Source: Agrobacterium tumefaciens
GTDB lineage: Bacteria > Pseudomonadota > Alphaproteobacteria > Rhizobiales > Rhizobiaceae
Reading direction: 5' to 3'
DNA: 64,000 bases
Assembly: GCA_025560025.1 (NCBI GenBank)
Contig: CP048487.1
Location: 248,001-312,000 of the forward strand
In this document: one piece after another, positions 25,560 to 34,270 of the stretch
How the letters are laid out: every line of letters begins with the position of its first letter
How positions within the stretch are numbered: the first letter of the stretch is position 1
Notes under the pieces: generated by a model
Database searches by the model: none
The model's input: only the letters and a program-made list of their open reading frames with translations
What the model was told of the DNA's origin: nothing
Made by a program: the position numbers and the translations under genes

Positions 25560-25725
25560 TCGGCGGAACTGGGCGCTGCGTTCCCTGCGGCGCCGCGGTC
25601 GCCAATGGTGTGCATCACCGTGTGGACGTATGTCGCCGAATGTTCCAGCGATTACGTATTCATGGGTGGCGCCGCCGCTTATCTGCCCGTCGTCACGTTT
25701 TAGATATACGTTCTTTCCGGTGGAC

Positions 25726-26112
25726 TTAATCAAGACGGCGAGCGACGGCTGATCGACGGGCAACAGCGATCCTTGATCGCCGCCGTAACCCGTCGGCCTT
25801 CGCAAAAAGTCTATGTCGTACCACGAGATGGCGGAACAGACGGCGAGCGATGAATTCCACTGATTTGGCTCTGATGCCAGCGACGAGCAGCTCATTGTTG
25901 ACAAAGCTGTCGAGGAAGTTGTTCCATTCTTGGGGTGAGCGGCGGGCGTCTTTGAGCATCGGCTCCAACTCGTCCATCCCGTCGTCTGTCAGTGCTGTGG
26001 CGGGTTCGTCATCTCCGGTGTAGACGGAGATGACGAACCCGTAGCTCAGATTATCATCGTTGGAGACGATTGCCTGAAGAAGCTCCGGGCTCTTTGAGAG
26101 TTTCCGCAACAA
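25726..26112 (-). pseudogene. Hypothetical protein, apparently frameshifted
   Basis: From a TTG at 26112 the first 80 codons have good coding character (SPELLQAIVSNDDNLSYGFV, then VYTGDDEPATALTDDGMDEL and SPQEWNNFLDSFVNNELLVA). After about 25830 this frame degrades into Arg-rich sequence. The neighbouring minus-strand frame becomes protein-like instead (FLRRPTGYGGDQGSLLPVDQ, AVLIKSTGKNVYLKRDDGQ) down to about 25600. A single-base shift joining the two is the simplest reading. I recognise no family. It lies between an SDR pseudogene and an IS66 relic. Confidence 0.35.
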
Positions 26113-26129
26113 ATTTGATCGGGCGGACG

Positions 26130-26330
26130 TACGTAGGTAACTGTTGCCATCAGGCTGCCCAGGGAGAGATTGTGACGAGTGGCGACCGGTTCCACGGCAG
26201 CAGCTCGTCTAACCGATTGATCTTGTGATCGGGATGCGGCTAAGCACGTCAGCCAAGTATGCCTGTGAATCAAGACCATTCATCCTATCCGTCCCGATGA
26301 TCGTCATGGCCCGCGCCAAAGTCTCCGCCC
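26130..26330 (-). mobile_element. Relic of an IS66-family transposase (TnpC C-terminus)
   Basis: Minus-strand translation in two frames gives ETLARAMTIIGTDRMNGLDS followed by QAYLADVLSRIP, then after a one-base shift DHKINRLDELLPWN. This matches the conserved end of IS66 TnpC proteins (pattern MYSLIGTAKLNGLDP...YL..VL..I.DHP.NR..ELLPWN). No inverted repeat or the rest of the element could be identified, so it is an old degraded fragment. The remaining DNA up to 26509 shows no gene. Confidence 0.6.
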
Positions 26331-26509
26331 CGGTAACAATCGGCGGTTATATAATAAGTTCACGCACAAACTTTGCATCTGCGCTGGACCACTTCGGCAC
26401 TTGGTTCTGGTGGCGCGCAGGGAAGGCAAAAATCTAAGCCCTCTCTGAGACAACTGCGTGCCGCTGTTTCGCCTTGGCCGAACATTTGGCGGTAGTGAGG
26501 AACTCGCCG

Positions 26510-27781
26510 CTAGTCGGATTCCACGCTACAGCTGTGAGCGACCTTAGTTCGTATAAGGTCGCCACCTTTCACAACTAAAGTTGGCTCTAGAAGAGTGGAT
26601 ATGTCCTTCGTGGGGTCCAGTTTTGTGGCAATCAAGTCAGCGAACTTGCCGACCTCGATCGAGCCTGTGACCGATTGCGATCCCAGAACTTCGGCGGCAA
26701 TGATGGTGCCCGCGCGAAGAACCGCTGACGGCGCCATTCCGCATTGGACGGTAAGAACGAATTCCATGGCAGCAGCGCTTAAAGGATGAGTTGGAGCGCC
26801 GACGAGATCGGTGCCCAGTGCAAAACGGACACCATCCTCCAATCCACGTTTGAAATCTCGCAACATATAGACCCAATGACGCTCGTAAACCTCGCGCTCC
26901 CATTCCGGATAGTTGAACTTGTCGTAGGCCTGACGGTGGTAATGGATCTGCGAGAGCGTCGTGACGACGATCTTGCCTTCCGCCACGATCCTCTGCCGCG
27001 TCTCGTCGCTGATCCCGTAACCGTGCTCGATCACATCGATGCCGCCATCCAGAGCGAGTTTGACCGCGTCTTCGCCAATGGCGTGCGCGCTCACTCTCAG
27101 CCCGTTGCGATGCGCTTCATCGACGGCTGCCCGGACTTCCGCGACACTGTAGCAAGCGACCTGGTTCAGCGGATCGTCACCCCAGGCGTGATAGCGGTCA
27201 TGCACGCCGCCCTTGGAAAGGCCGAGCTTGATAAAGTCGGCACCCTGCCGGACGCGCTCGCGAACTTTGAGGACAAGACCCTCGACGCCATCGGCGAGTT
27301 CCCCGCCAGAGCGCGCGATCAAAAGCGGCGTGCCGCTCGAATCCCACGTGCCTGACGTCGATGAAATGAAGCCGCCGGCAACCTTCAGGCGTGGACCTTC
27401 GGCAAAACCTTCATCGATTGCGCGACGGACCTGCGGACCGATTGTTGATCCCAAGCATCGCGCGGACGTGAAGCCTGCATGCAGCAATTCGCGCAATTCG
27501 CTCAGTGTCCGCGCGGCACGGTAGCTCTCATGCTCGGTTGCAAGCGTATGAAGCCGGGTGCTGTCCACGCCGAAAGTATGGAGGTGCGCGTCGATCAGTC
27601 CCGGTACAAGCGTGGCGTCGCCAAGGTCGATAATCTCGGTGCCACTCGGCGACTGCACGTCTGAGCGCGGGCCGACAGCCGCGATCTTACCATTCTCGAC
27701 CAGGATCGCCGCATGCGCCATAGGTTCCAGATTCGGTCCCACGAGAATTCGTGCCGCGCTAAATAGCTTGACCGGTGCCAT
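26510..27781 (-). CDS. Metal-dependent amidohydrolase (imidazolonepropionase-like, COG1228 type)
   Basis: 423 residues. An N-terminal beta-sandwich precedes the metal motif LVPGLIDAHLHTFG. A possible bridging Lys lies in DFIKLGLSKGG, His ligands in VSAHAIGEDAVKLA and VIEHGYGIS, and the catalytic Asp in FALGTDLVGAP. A C-terminal GSIEVGKFADLIATKLDPT returns to the sandwich. Enzymes of this group hydrolyse cyclic amides or dipeptides (Xaa-Pro dipeptidase-like, organophosphate or carbamate side activities). It diverges from a ROK regulator and sugar importer over a 108-bp region containing palindromes. Its true substrate is open. Confidence 0.85.
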   Translation of the reverse strand: MAPVKLFSAARILVGPNLEPMAHAAILVENGKIAAVGPRSDVQSPSGTEIIDLGDATLVPGLIDAHLHTFGVDSTRLHTLATEHESYRAARTLSELRELLHAGFTSARCLGSTIGPQVRRAIDEGFAEGPRLKVAGGFISSTSGTWDSSGTPLLIARSGGELADGVEGLVLKVRERVRQGADFIKLGLSKGGVHDRYHAWGDDPLNQVACYSVAEVRAAVDEAHRNGLRVSAHAIGEDAVKLALDGGIDVIEHGYGISDETRQRIVAEGKIVVTTLSQIHYHRQAYDKFNYPEWEREVYERHWVYMLRDFKRGLEDGVRFALGTDLVGAPTHPLSAAAMEFVLTVQCGMAPSAVLRAGTIIAAEVLGSQSVTGSIEVGKFADLIATKLDPTKDISTLLEPTLVVKGGDLIRTKVAHSCSVESD

Positions 27782-27796
27782 TCATTTCTCCTATTT

Positions 27797-27863
27797 GTTC
27801 GATTTCGAACTTATTATCAAAATGTTATGCTTGGATTTGACATATCAAAATCAACGTGTCAAA
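27797..27863. promoter_or_regulatory. Candidate ROK-regulator operators in a divergent promoter
   Basis: Two inverted repeats lie between the amidohydrolase and ROK starts: GTTCG-ATTT-CGAAC (27797-27810) and TTTGACA (27836-27842) paired with TGTCAAA (27857-27863) over 14 bases. The region is AT-rich compared with its surroundings. Their position 27-90 bp before the ROK gene suits control of both divergent transcripts. Confidence 0.5.
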
Positions 27864-27889
27864 CCGCTCAAAGGAGGAAGTTTCCAGTC

Positions 27890-29074
27890 ATGTCCTTGTC
27901 CCAGCTCCGTTTAAGAACCGCGGTTCTTGATACGCTGTCAGCGAATGGCGCGCAGTCGCGTGCTGATGTCGCCAGGCGCGTGGGCGCGTCGCGTTCGACG
28001 ATATCGCTGATTATTGGATCAATGATAGCGGAGGGGCTTGTGCAAGAAGTGGAGAGTGCTGGCTCGGGTGGAAAGGCGGCCGGACGTCCCAGCACCCAGA
28101 TCGCGCTTGCCAGTCCTGAGGGCTTCTACATCGGTGTCGACTTCGGACGGATATTCATCAAGGCAGCCATCTCCGATGCGAATTATAGCATAATCGAACA
28201 AATCTCCGCCGACTTCGATATCGACATGCCCGCTGAGGTCGCCATGGATCTCGCGGCCGAGAAGGTCAACGAGATCATCGAGCGTTCCGGCGTTGATCGC
28301 GCCAAGATCAAAGCGGTCGGCATCGGCGTCCCCGGCCCCGTCGACGCGAGCACCGGCCACCTTCATGCCGGCTCTATCCTGGCGCGTTGGGTCGGCACCG
28401 ACGTTCCCGGCGGGCTGTCGCGGCGCCTCGATCTACCTGTCTACATGGATAACGACGCCAATCTCGGCGCACTGGCCGAGAGCGTCTATGGCGCGGCACG
28501 GCAGTCCAGCGTCGCGCTCTATGTCCTTCTTTCCGTCGGCGTCGGCCTTGGCATCGCATTCAACGGACAAGTCTTCCGCGGCGCGAGCGGCATTGCCGGC
28601 GAACTCGGCCATGTCGTCGTCGACGAGCATGGAGACGTCTGCCGCTGCGGCAGCCGCGGATGCCTCGAGGCTATCATATCGGTCAATTCGCTGGCCAAGT
28701 CGCTCAGCGCCTCGCATGGCGCGATCTCCTCCGACGAGATGCTGCGGCTTGCCGTGAAGGGCGACATCGGCGCTAACCGGGTGATCGCCGATGCCGGCCA
28801 TCTGGCCGGCCGGTCGGTCGGCGCGCTTTGCAGCTATTTCAATCCCGAGATCGTTATCGTCGGCGGAGAGCTCATGCGCGCCGGCGATAGCCTTCTGACA
28901 CCGCTCAAGGAAGCGATGAAGCGGTTTTCCATCGCACGCGCGACGGAAAACGTCCGCGTCGTGCCCGCTGCCCTTGGCGAACAGGCCGAATTGATCGGCA
29001 CCTTGCTTTACGCGGCCGAGCGCCATCGCCAAGCGGCGGTCTCGGCCAGCATTTCTGGAGAGACTGGATCATGA
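27890..29074 (+). CDS. ROK-family transcriptional regulator (NagC/XylR type)
   Basis: About 394 residues from ATG 27890 (AAGGAGGAAG upstream). N-terminal winged helix-turn-helix (SRADVARRVGASRSTISLII, residues about 20-45) is followed by a ROK sugar-kinase-like domain with VGIGVPGPVD, YMDNDANLGALAES, ELGH and the zinc motif CRCGSRGCLEA. Such proteins repress sugar-uptake operons until a sugar binds the kinase-like fold. The next gene overlaps its stop (ATGA), so the regulator is part of the transporter operon it probably controls. Confidence 0.9.
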   Translation: MSLSQLRLRTAVLDTLSANGAQSRADVARRVGASRSTISLIIGSMIAEGLVQEVESAGSGGKAAGRPSTQIALASPEGFYIGVDFGRIFIKAAISDANYSIIEQISADFDIDMPAEVAMDLAAEKVNEIIERSGVDRAKIKAVGIGVPGPVDASTGHLHAGSILARWVGTDVPGGLSRRLDLPVYMDNDANLGALAESVYGAARQSSVALYVLLSVGVGLGIAFNGQVFRGASGIAGELGHVVVDEHGDVCRCGSRGCLEAIISVNSLAKSLSASHGAISSDEMLRLAVKGDIGANRVIADAGHLAGRSVGALCSYFNPEIVIVGGELMRAGDSLLTPLKEAMKRFSIARATENVRVVPAALGEQAELIGTLLYAAERHRQAAVSASISGETGS

Positions 29075-30051
29075 CCGATACCCCGACCCAAGCAACCGGA
29101 AGCAGGGAAGCGACATGGCACTGGTCATCCCTGTCTGCCTACGCGCTGCCCATCATCTTCGTGTTGCTGTTGATCGTCTTCAGCCTGACCATTCCGTACT
29201 TCGCCACGTGGGCGAATTTCGCGAACGTGCTCCAGCGCAACTCGATCATCGGCATCGTTGCCTGCGGCATGCTTCTTATGATCATTACCGGCGGCTTCGA
29301 CCTCTCTGTCGGCGCAGTCGGCGCGATGTCCTCGGTCGCGGCGGCTGCGGTGATCGTCCAGTATTCGATCCCGCTCGGCATCGTCACCGCACTTTTTCTT
29401 GGCCTCGTGGTCGGCGTCGCCAATGGCTTCTTCATCGCCAAGATCGGCATCAGCCCCTTCGTCACCACGCTGGCGACGCAGGTTCTCGTCACCGGCTTCC
29501 TCTTCGTCGGCACGGCCGCGCAGCCTGTCTATGGCGTGCCTGAATCCTTTACCGTTCTCGGCCTGGGCCGTATTGGTCCGGTTCCGATCCCGACGATCAT
29601 CTTCGCCATCGTTGCGCTCGTCACCTGGGCCATCCTGCGCTTCACGACGCTCGGCCACTATATCTACATCGTCGGCGGCAACAAGCAGGCGGCTCGCCTT
29701 GCCGGCATCGACGTCGACCGTATCCTTCTGATCACCTACGCACTTGGCGGCCTGTTCGCAGCCGTTGCCGGCATCGTTCTCCTCGGACAGACCAACATCG
29801 GTCAACCGGCCAGCGCCACCGATTGGCCGCTGACCGCCATCGCCGCGGTCGTTGTCGGCGGCGTACCGCTTTCGGGCGGCGTCGGTCAGGTCTGGAGCGC
29901 CGTGCTCGGCACGCTGCTTCTCGGCATCATCGCCAATGCCCTCAATCTGCTTGGCGTATCCCCGTTCTGGCAGCCGGCCGTCACCGGCGCCGTCATTCTC
30001 GTGGCCGTCGGCCTCGACAGCTATCACCGCAAGCAGCGCGAACGTCGCTGA
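29071..30051 (+). CDS. Sugar ABC transporter permease, RbsC type
   Basis: 326 residues with about nine hydrophobic segments. Family signatures are present: MLLMIITGGFDLSVGAVGAM, GLVVGVANGFFIAKIGISPF, ALGGLFAAVAGIVLLGQTN and VVGGVPLSGGVGQVWSAVLG. It overlaps the ROK gene by four bases. It forms the membrane channel with the binding protein and ATPase that follow. In this operon the permease comes before the binding protein, then the ATPase, an order different from rbsDACBK. Confidence 0.9.
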   Translation: MTDTPTQATGSREATWHWSSLSAYALPIIFVLLLIVFSLTIPYFATWANFANVLQRNSIIGIVACGMLLMIITGGFDLSVGAVGAMSSVAAAAVIVQYSIPLGIVTALFLGLVVGVANGFFIAKIGISPFVTTLATQVLVTGFLFVGTAAQPVYGVPESFTVLGLGRIGPVPIPTIIFAIVALVTWAILRFTTLGHYIYIVGGNKQAARLAGIDVDRILLITYALGGLFAAVAGIVLLGQTNIGQPASATDWPLTAIAAVVVGGVPLSGGVGQVWSAVLGTLLLGIIANALNLLGVSPFWQPAVTGAVILVAVGLDSYHRKQRERR

Positions 30052-30074
30052 TATGACTAGAGGAGGAAATGCCA

Positions 30075-31034
30075 ATGAAACGTCTCTCGCGTAGAAACCT
30101 GATGCTCGGCGCAGCCGTCGTCGCCACCATTGCCGCGACGGGCATGACGCACGCCCAGGAGGGCAAGCGCATCGGCTTCATGATCTGGAATACATCGGTT
30201 CCGTTCTATTCAAACCTGATCAAGACCGCCAACGAAACCGCGCAGAAGCAGGGCATCAAGCTCGACATCCAAAGTGGCAACGGCGACCTGTCGGCACAGA
30301 TCTCGGTCGTGCAGCAGTTCATCGCCCAACAGGTCGACATGATCATGATCGCGCCGAGCGACCCGAAGGGCATCGTTCCTATCATCCGCCAGGCCAATGC
30401 CGCCAATATTCCTGTCATGGCTGTGAACACCAGTGCCGATATCAGCACCGGCGCCAAGATCGTCACCTATGTCGGCGTCGATGACTTCGTATTCGGCCAG
30501 CGCCAAGGCGAACTCGTCATCAAGGCTGTCGGCGAAAAGGCCAAGATCGCCTACATCCTCGGCAAGCTCGGCACGTCGGCGCAGCTCGCCCGCGAGGCCG
30601 GCCTCATGGACACGCTAAAGAAGTATCCGGGCATCGAAATCGTTGAAAAGCAGGCTGCAGACTGGGATAACTCCAAGGCGCTCGCGATCACCCAGGATTA
30701 CCTGAGCAAGTATCAGCCGGGCTCGATCGCCGCCATCGTCGACCAGGGACCGGAGGGCGTGAACGGCGCCAACTTCGCCAGCGAAAACGGCCGCACCGAC
30801 GTGAAGTTCATCCTCGGCGACTATCCGGCCGACGTTCGCAACGCGATCATCAAGGGCACGGTCTACGGCACGGTCAACCAGGATCCGGCACCCCAGGGCT
30901 CGACGGCGATCGAAGACGCCGCTCTCGTCTTTTCGGGCAAGGCCGACCAGGTCCCGACCCCGAACCACTACCTCGACCTGCCGACGATCACCAAGGACAA
31001 CGTCGAGCAGTACAAGGCTGCCTGGGGCGGCTGA
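30075..31034 (+). CDS. Sugar ABC transporter, periplasmic substrate-binding protein (RbsB type)
   Basis: About 320 residues from ATG 30075, eight bases after AGGAGG (ATG 30069 is too close). Twin-arginine-like signal MKRLSRRNLMLGAAVVATIA with a cleavage site after THA. The mature part is a pentose/hexose-binding fold (RIGFMIWNTSVPFYSNLIKT, QQVDMIMIAPSDPKGIVPII, GVDDFVFGQRQGELV, AIVDQGPEGVNGANFASEN). Ligand unknown; a sugar, polyol or sugar acid is likely given the ROK regulator. Confidence 0.9.
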   Translation: MKRLSRRNLMLGAAVVATIAATGMTHAQEGKRIGFMIWNTSVPFYSNLIKTANETAQKQGIKLDIQSGNGDLSAQISVVQQFIAQQVDMIMIAPSDPKGIVPIIRQANAANIPVMAVNTSADISTGAKIVTYVGVDDFVFGQRQGELVIKAVGEKAKIAYILGKLGTSAQLAREAGLMDTLKKYPGIEIVEKQAADWDNSKALAITQDYLSKYQPGSIAAIVDQGPEGVNGANFASENGRTDVKFILGDYPADVRNAIIKGTVYGTVNQDPAPQGSTAIEDAALVFSGKADQVPTPNHYLDLPTITKDNVEQYKAAWGG

Positions 31035-31053
31035 TAGAATGGGAGAAAAGTCG

Positions 31054-32547
31054 ATGCTTCTCGAAATGCGGAACATCCGCAAGGCGTTCTCGAACGTGCA
31101 GGTTTTGCGCGGCGTCGACTTCTCGCTGAAAGCCGGAGAAATCCACGCTCTCGTCGGCCATAACGGGGCCGGCAAGAGTACCCTGATGAAGGTGCTCGGC
31201 GGGAATTTTTCCGACTATGAAGGCGATATCCTGCTGGAGGGCGAAAGCGTTCATCTGCGTAGCCCGAAGGAAGCGCTGCAGCGCGGCGTCGCCATCATCT
31301 ACCAGGATTTTTCACTCGTTCCCGAACTGACGGTTGCCGAAAACATCACGCTTGGTCGCGTGCCGAAAGGCAAGGTCGGCGGCACGATCGGACATGGCGA
31401 GATGCGTAAGCGCTCGGCGGCCGAAGCTGCCGCGCTTGGCGTCACGCTTCCGATGGACGCAGCCGTGCGCACGCTCGGTGTCGGCGGCCAGCAGCTGACG
31501 GAAATCGTTCGCGCCTGCTCGAAGGACGTCAAGATCCTCGTCATGGACGAGCCGACCGCGCGCCTGGCACCGGCCGAACGCGAACTGCTTTTCGCCACCA
31601 TGAGGCGCATGGCCGACGAGCGTCAGGTCGGCATCGTCTATATCAGCCACTTCCTCGACGAGGTCTGCCGTCTCTCCGACCGCATCACGCTGATGCGTGA
31701 CGGACTGATCGTCGAAACAGGACCGGGCAAGGATTACACCGTCGAGCGACTGGCCGAAGTGCTGGTCGGCCACGAGATATCCGAGAACAAGACCGCGGCG
31801 CCGACATCCGAGCTCGGCTCCGAGGCATTGTCGGCTACCGGCCTGGCCGTGCACGGCCGCCCGCCGATCGATTTCGCCATTCGCAAGGGCGAGATCGTCG
31901 GCCTCGCCGGCCTGGTCGGCTCCGGCCGCACGCGCCTCGCGCGCGCGCTCATCGGCGACGTCCGCTCCCAAGGGACGATCGCAATCGACGGACGGCCTTT
32001 TCGGCGGCTGAGCCCGGAGAAGGCAACCAGGCGCGGGCTGGCGCTGGTTCCGGAAGACAGGAAGATTGCCGGGCTCGCGCTTGGCGCGTCCGTCGAAACC
32101 AATATCTGCGTCAGCGCGCTCGGCAAGCTCATGTCGGTTGCCGGCTTCATCAGGCCCGGCAGCAGGCGGCGCCTGGCTGAGGACATGATCAAGCGCTTCG
32201 TCATCCGCCCGCCGGATCGCAAGAAGATCGTTGGCAATCTCAGCGGTGGCAACGCGCAGAAGGTGCTGCTTGCAAGAGCCGTCGGCTCCAAGCCGGTCGC
32301 CCTCATTCTCGACCAGCCGACGGCGGGTGTCGATATCGGCGCGAAGGGCGAACTGCACAACCAGATCCGCCTGGCGGCCCAGCAGGGAACCGGCGTGCTT
32401 GTCATTTCTGACGATCTCGACGAGCTTCTCGAGCTCAGCGACAGCTTGCTTGTGATGAATGCGGGCGCGCTGACGGGACGTTTCCGCAAGGACGAGCTTA
32501 CCCGCGCCTCGCTTCTTTCCGCGATCAGCCGGGCAAAAACCGCCTAG
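31054..32547 (+). CDS. Sugar ABC transporter ATPase, RbsA type (two fused NBDs)
   Basis: About 497 residues. ATG 31054 has GGGAGAAAAG upstream and is preferred to ATG 31039. NBD1 has Walker A GHNGAGKST, a signature LGVGGQQLTEIVRAC and Walker B ILVMDEPTARL. NBD2 has the usual degenerate Walker A (GLVGSGRTRLARAL), signature NLSGGNAQKVLLARA and Walker B LILDQPTAGVDIGAK. Gln421 replaces the glutamate normally found after the Walker B aspartate in NBD2. ATP turnover would thus depend on NBD1. It converges with the next minus-strand gene only 7 bp away. Confidence 0.9.
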   Translation: MLLEMRNIRKAFSNVQVLRGVDFSLKAGEIHALVGHNGAGKSTLMKVLGGNFSDYEGDILLEGESVHLRSPKEALQRGVAIIYQDFSLVPELTVAENITLGRVPKGKVGGTIGHGEMRKRSAAEAAALGVTLPMDAAVRTLGVGGQQLTEIVRACSKDVKILVMDEPTARLAPAERELLFATMRRMADERQVGIVYISHFLDEVCRLSDRITLMRDGLIVETGPGKDYTVERLAEVLVGHEISENKTAAPTSELGSEALSATGLAVHGRPPIDFAIRKGEIVGLAGLVGSGRTRLARALIGDVRSQGTIAIDGRPFRRLSPEKATRRGLALVPEDRKIAGLALGASVETNICVSALGKLMSVAGFIRPGSRRRLAEDMIKRFVIRPPDRKKIVGNLSGGNAQKVLLARAVGSKPVALILDQPTAGVDIGAKGELHNQIRLAAQQGTGVLVISDDLDELLELSDSLLVMNAGALTGRFRKDELTRASLLSAISRAKTA

Positions 32548-32554
32548 CGCGGCC

Positions 32555-33691
32555 TCAGTCCCGCCTGAAACCCTTCAGAGCCTCGATCACCCGCCCCCCC
32601 TTTTCGGTCTGGCGGAGATCGAGAAGATCGGAGAAGGTGAAGACGCATACGCCCTCGACCGGGCTCGCGGCCAGCGCGTCGAGCGCGCGGCCAAACTCAT
32701 CGGCGGAGATATCGGTCGACCTGCCGCGGCCAGCATGCATGCCATCGAGATAGAGGGCTTGGCCCTGTAAAGTGCAGATCGCCTTCTGGCCGCTGCGCTG
32801 GATGATATCGGTCGCGACCGCCGCCGGCCATGTCGCAGGCTTTGCCAGAATCTGATGGTACGCCATGACCTCGAAGACATCGACCACGCTTGCAAGCATC
32901 GACATGTTTTGGCCGAATACCTCTTCGACCGCATTGCCGAAATCCGAGCGGAAGAACGGCAGCGTGTTGATGGAGTATTGAAGCCCCGATTTGACCGGCT
33001 CGAGCGCCTTGCGAATCCGGGCGATCGCATTGCCCGTTCGCTCGCACTTCCATCGCGTCCAAGCGTCACGCTCGGCACCCATCAGAACGGCCGCGGCCGC
33101 CGCTGGTTCGGTGGCAGGAACATCCCGCCCGGTTTCACGATTGAAGCGTTCGACTGTTTGTGCCGAGAAGCAATATTCGGGCTTCACACGTCTCTCGTCA
33201 CCGTCAAGCCAAGTTTCCCAGAAGCCGGGCCAGCGGATGAAGCCGAGGTGGACCGCGTCCGGCTGCAAAGCCGCAACGCCCTTTTCGAGCAGCCCGATCT
33301 TGTGGGCGAGGTTTTCTTCGCGATCCGGCGGCATGCCGACATACCAATCCTGCTGCGTACCCTTGCCCCCCCACTGGTCCGTGCCCAGAAGTCCGGGATT
33401 CGCGTCGGAAAAGTCGGGATCGAAACAGATGTTCAGGCAGGCGAAATACGCAATTCCCCGATCGGCCAGCAGTTTGCGAAACGCCACATCATCAAGCGCC
33501 TCGTACGCAAGGCGATCCTCCGCGGCGACGCTGCTGGTCACGGCGGAATTCGGCATGGGCAGGAATTTGCTTTGCGCGATCACATAGGTGGCGCCCCATT
33601 CTGCAAGCAGATCGGCCGTCTGCTCGGCCGAGAGACGATGCCTCAGGAACCAGTCATTGTCGTAGATCTTGACGCCAAATCGCAAATCCAA
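32555..33691 (-). CDS. TIM-barrel protein of unknown function (glycosidase-like)
   Basis: About 378 residues from TTG 33691, which has GGGGAG six bases upstream (in-frame TTG 33721 is an alternative). Sequence looks like a (beta/alpha)8 barrel: FGVKIYDNDWFLRHRLSAEQ at strand 1, GIAYFACLNICFDPDFSD at strand 3, AVHLGFIRWPGFWETWLDG at strand 4, FEVMAYHQILAKPATWPAAV and EGVCVFTFSDLLDLRQTEKG near the end. Acidic residues at strand ends resemble glycoside hydrolase architecture, but I cannot name the family. No signal peptide, so it would act in the cytosol. It ends next to the sugar ATPase and may process the imported sugar. Confidence 0.7.
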   Translation of the reverse strand: MDLRFGVKIYDNDWFLRHRLSAEQTADLLAEWGATYVIAQSKFLPMPNSAVTSSVAAEDRLAYEALDDVAFRKLLADRGIAYFACLNICFDPDFSDANPGLLGTDQWGGKGTQQDWYVGMPPDREENLAHKIGLLEKGVAALQPDAVHLGFIRWPGFWETWLDGDERRVKPEYCFSAQTVERFNRETGRDVPATEPAAAAAVLMGAERDAWTRWKCERTGNAIARIRKALEPVKSGLQYSINTLPFFRSDFGNAVEEVFGQNMSMLASVVDVFEVMAYHQILAKPATWPAAVATDIIQRSGQKAICTLQGQALYLDGMHAGRGRSTDISADEFGRALDALAASPVEGVCVFTFSDLLDLRQTEKGGRVIEALKGFRRD

Positions 33692-34017
33692 TTCAGTCTC
33701 CCCGGCCACGCCATACCCCAAGGTGATTTAAAAGATCATCGGCGCAATGCAATGGCGAGATCAAATTCCCGACTTTTCCGATCCGGGTGAAGCGGCCGCA
33801 AAGCGGCCACCTGCGGCAATGGAACCAGAACATTTTTATCAAACATTACAACAAATTAACTCGCTCACCATCTGCTTTGATGCGATGATTCACCGTGTCT
33901 CGGATTGATTTGCGGTGTGCGTTTAGTTCACCGCAGTCGGCGGGGCGCCCGGCACCCCGCCGGGTTTTGCAATCCACTTCCCAAGTACAATTCCAGGCAT
34001 TCCTATCGGAGCAGAGA
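33692..34017 (+). ncRNA. Intergenic leader with two hairpins, the second terminator-like (attenuator or small RNA)
   Basis: About 326 bp without a protein gene. TGCGGTG (about 33911-33917) pairs with CACCGCA (33930-33936). Directly after it GGCGGGG (33939-33945) pairs with CCCCGCC (33955-33961), followed by GGGTTTT. This strong intrinsic terminator lies 50 bp before the small secreted-protein gene, on the same strand. Either transcription from upstream is ended here as an attenuator, or a small RNA ends at about 33970. No promoter could be assigned with confidence. Confidence 0.4.
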
Positions 34018-34191
34018 ATGAAGAAAATAGCGCTCGCGGCAACCTTGGCCGCCGTCGCCGGTTTTTCCGGTCAGGCCTTTGCGGACCAGCCCCATCATGG
34101 CAAGCCTCACAAGCTGGTGTGCCATACCGAGCACCACAAAGTGAAGGTCCACGGCAAGTGGATCATCAAGGAAACCAAGATCTGCAAGTAA
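34018..34191 (+). CDS. Small exported His/Lys-rich protein (57 aa)
   Basis: ATG 34018 starts a clean Sec signal peptide (MKKIALAATLAAVAGFSGQA, cleavage after AFA). The mature part is only about 35 residues with seven His, many Lys and two Cys (LVCHTEHHKVKVHGKWII, ending KICK). Similar tiny periplasmic proteins with a Cys pair and HH patterns are common and unnamed in rhizobia. The His clusters suggest metal or haem-environment binding, but nothing proves this. A terminator-like hairpin precedes it and a cytochrome b561 gene follows 79 bp later. Confidence 0.7.
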   Translation: MKKIALAATLAAVAGFSGQAFADQPHHGKPHKLVCHTEHHKVKVHGKWIIKETKICK

Positions 34192-34270
34192 CTCGGCGGA
34201 TGTCGATTGCGGAGGGGCGATGCAGCTTGCCCCTCCAACCCTGGGGCTTTTAATTCGCAAGCATCATGCA

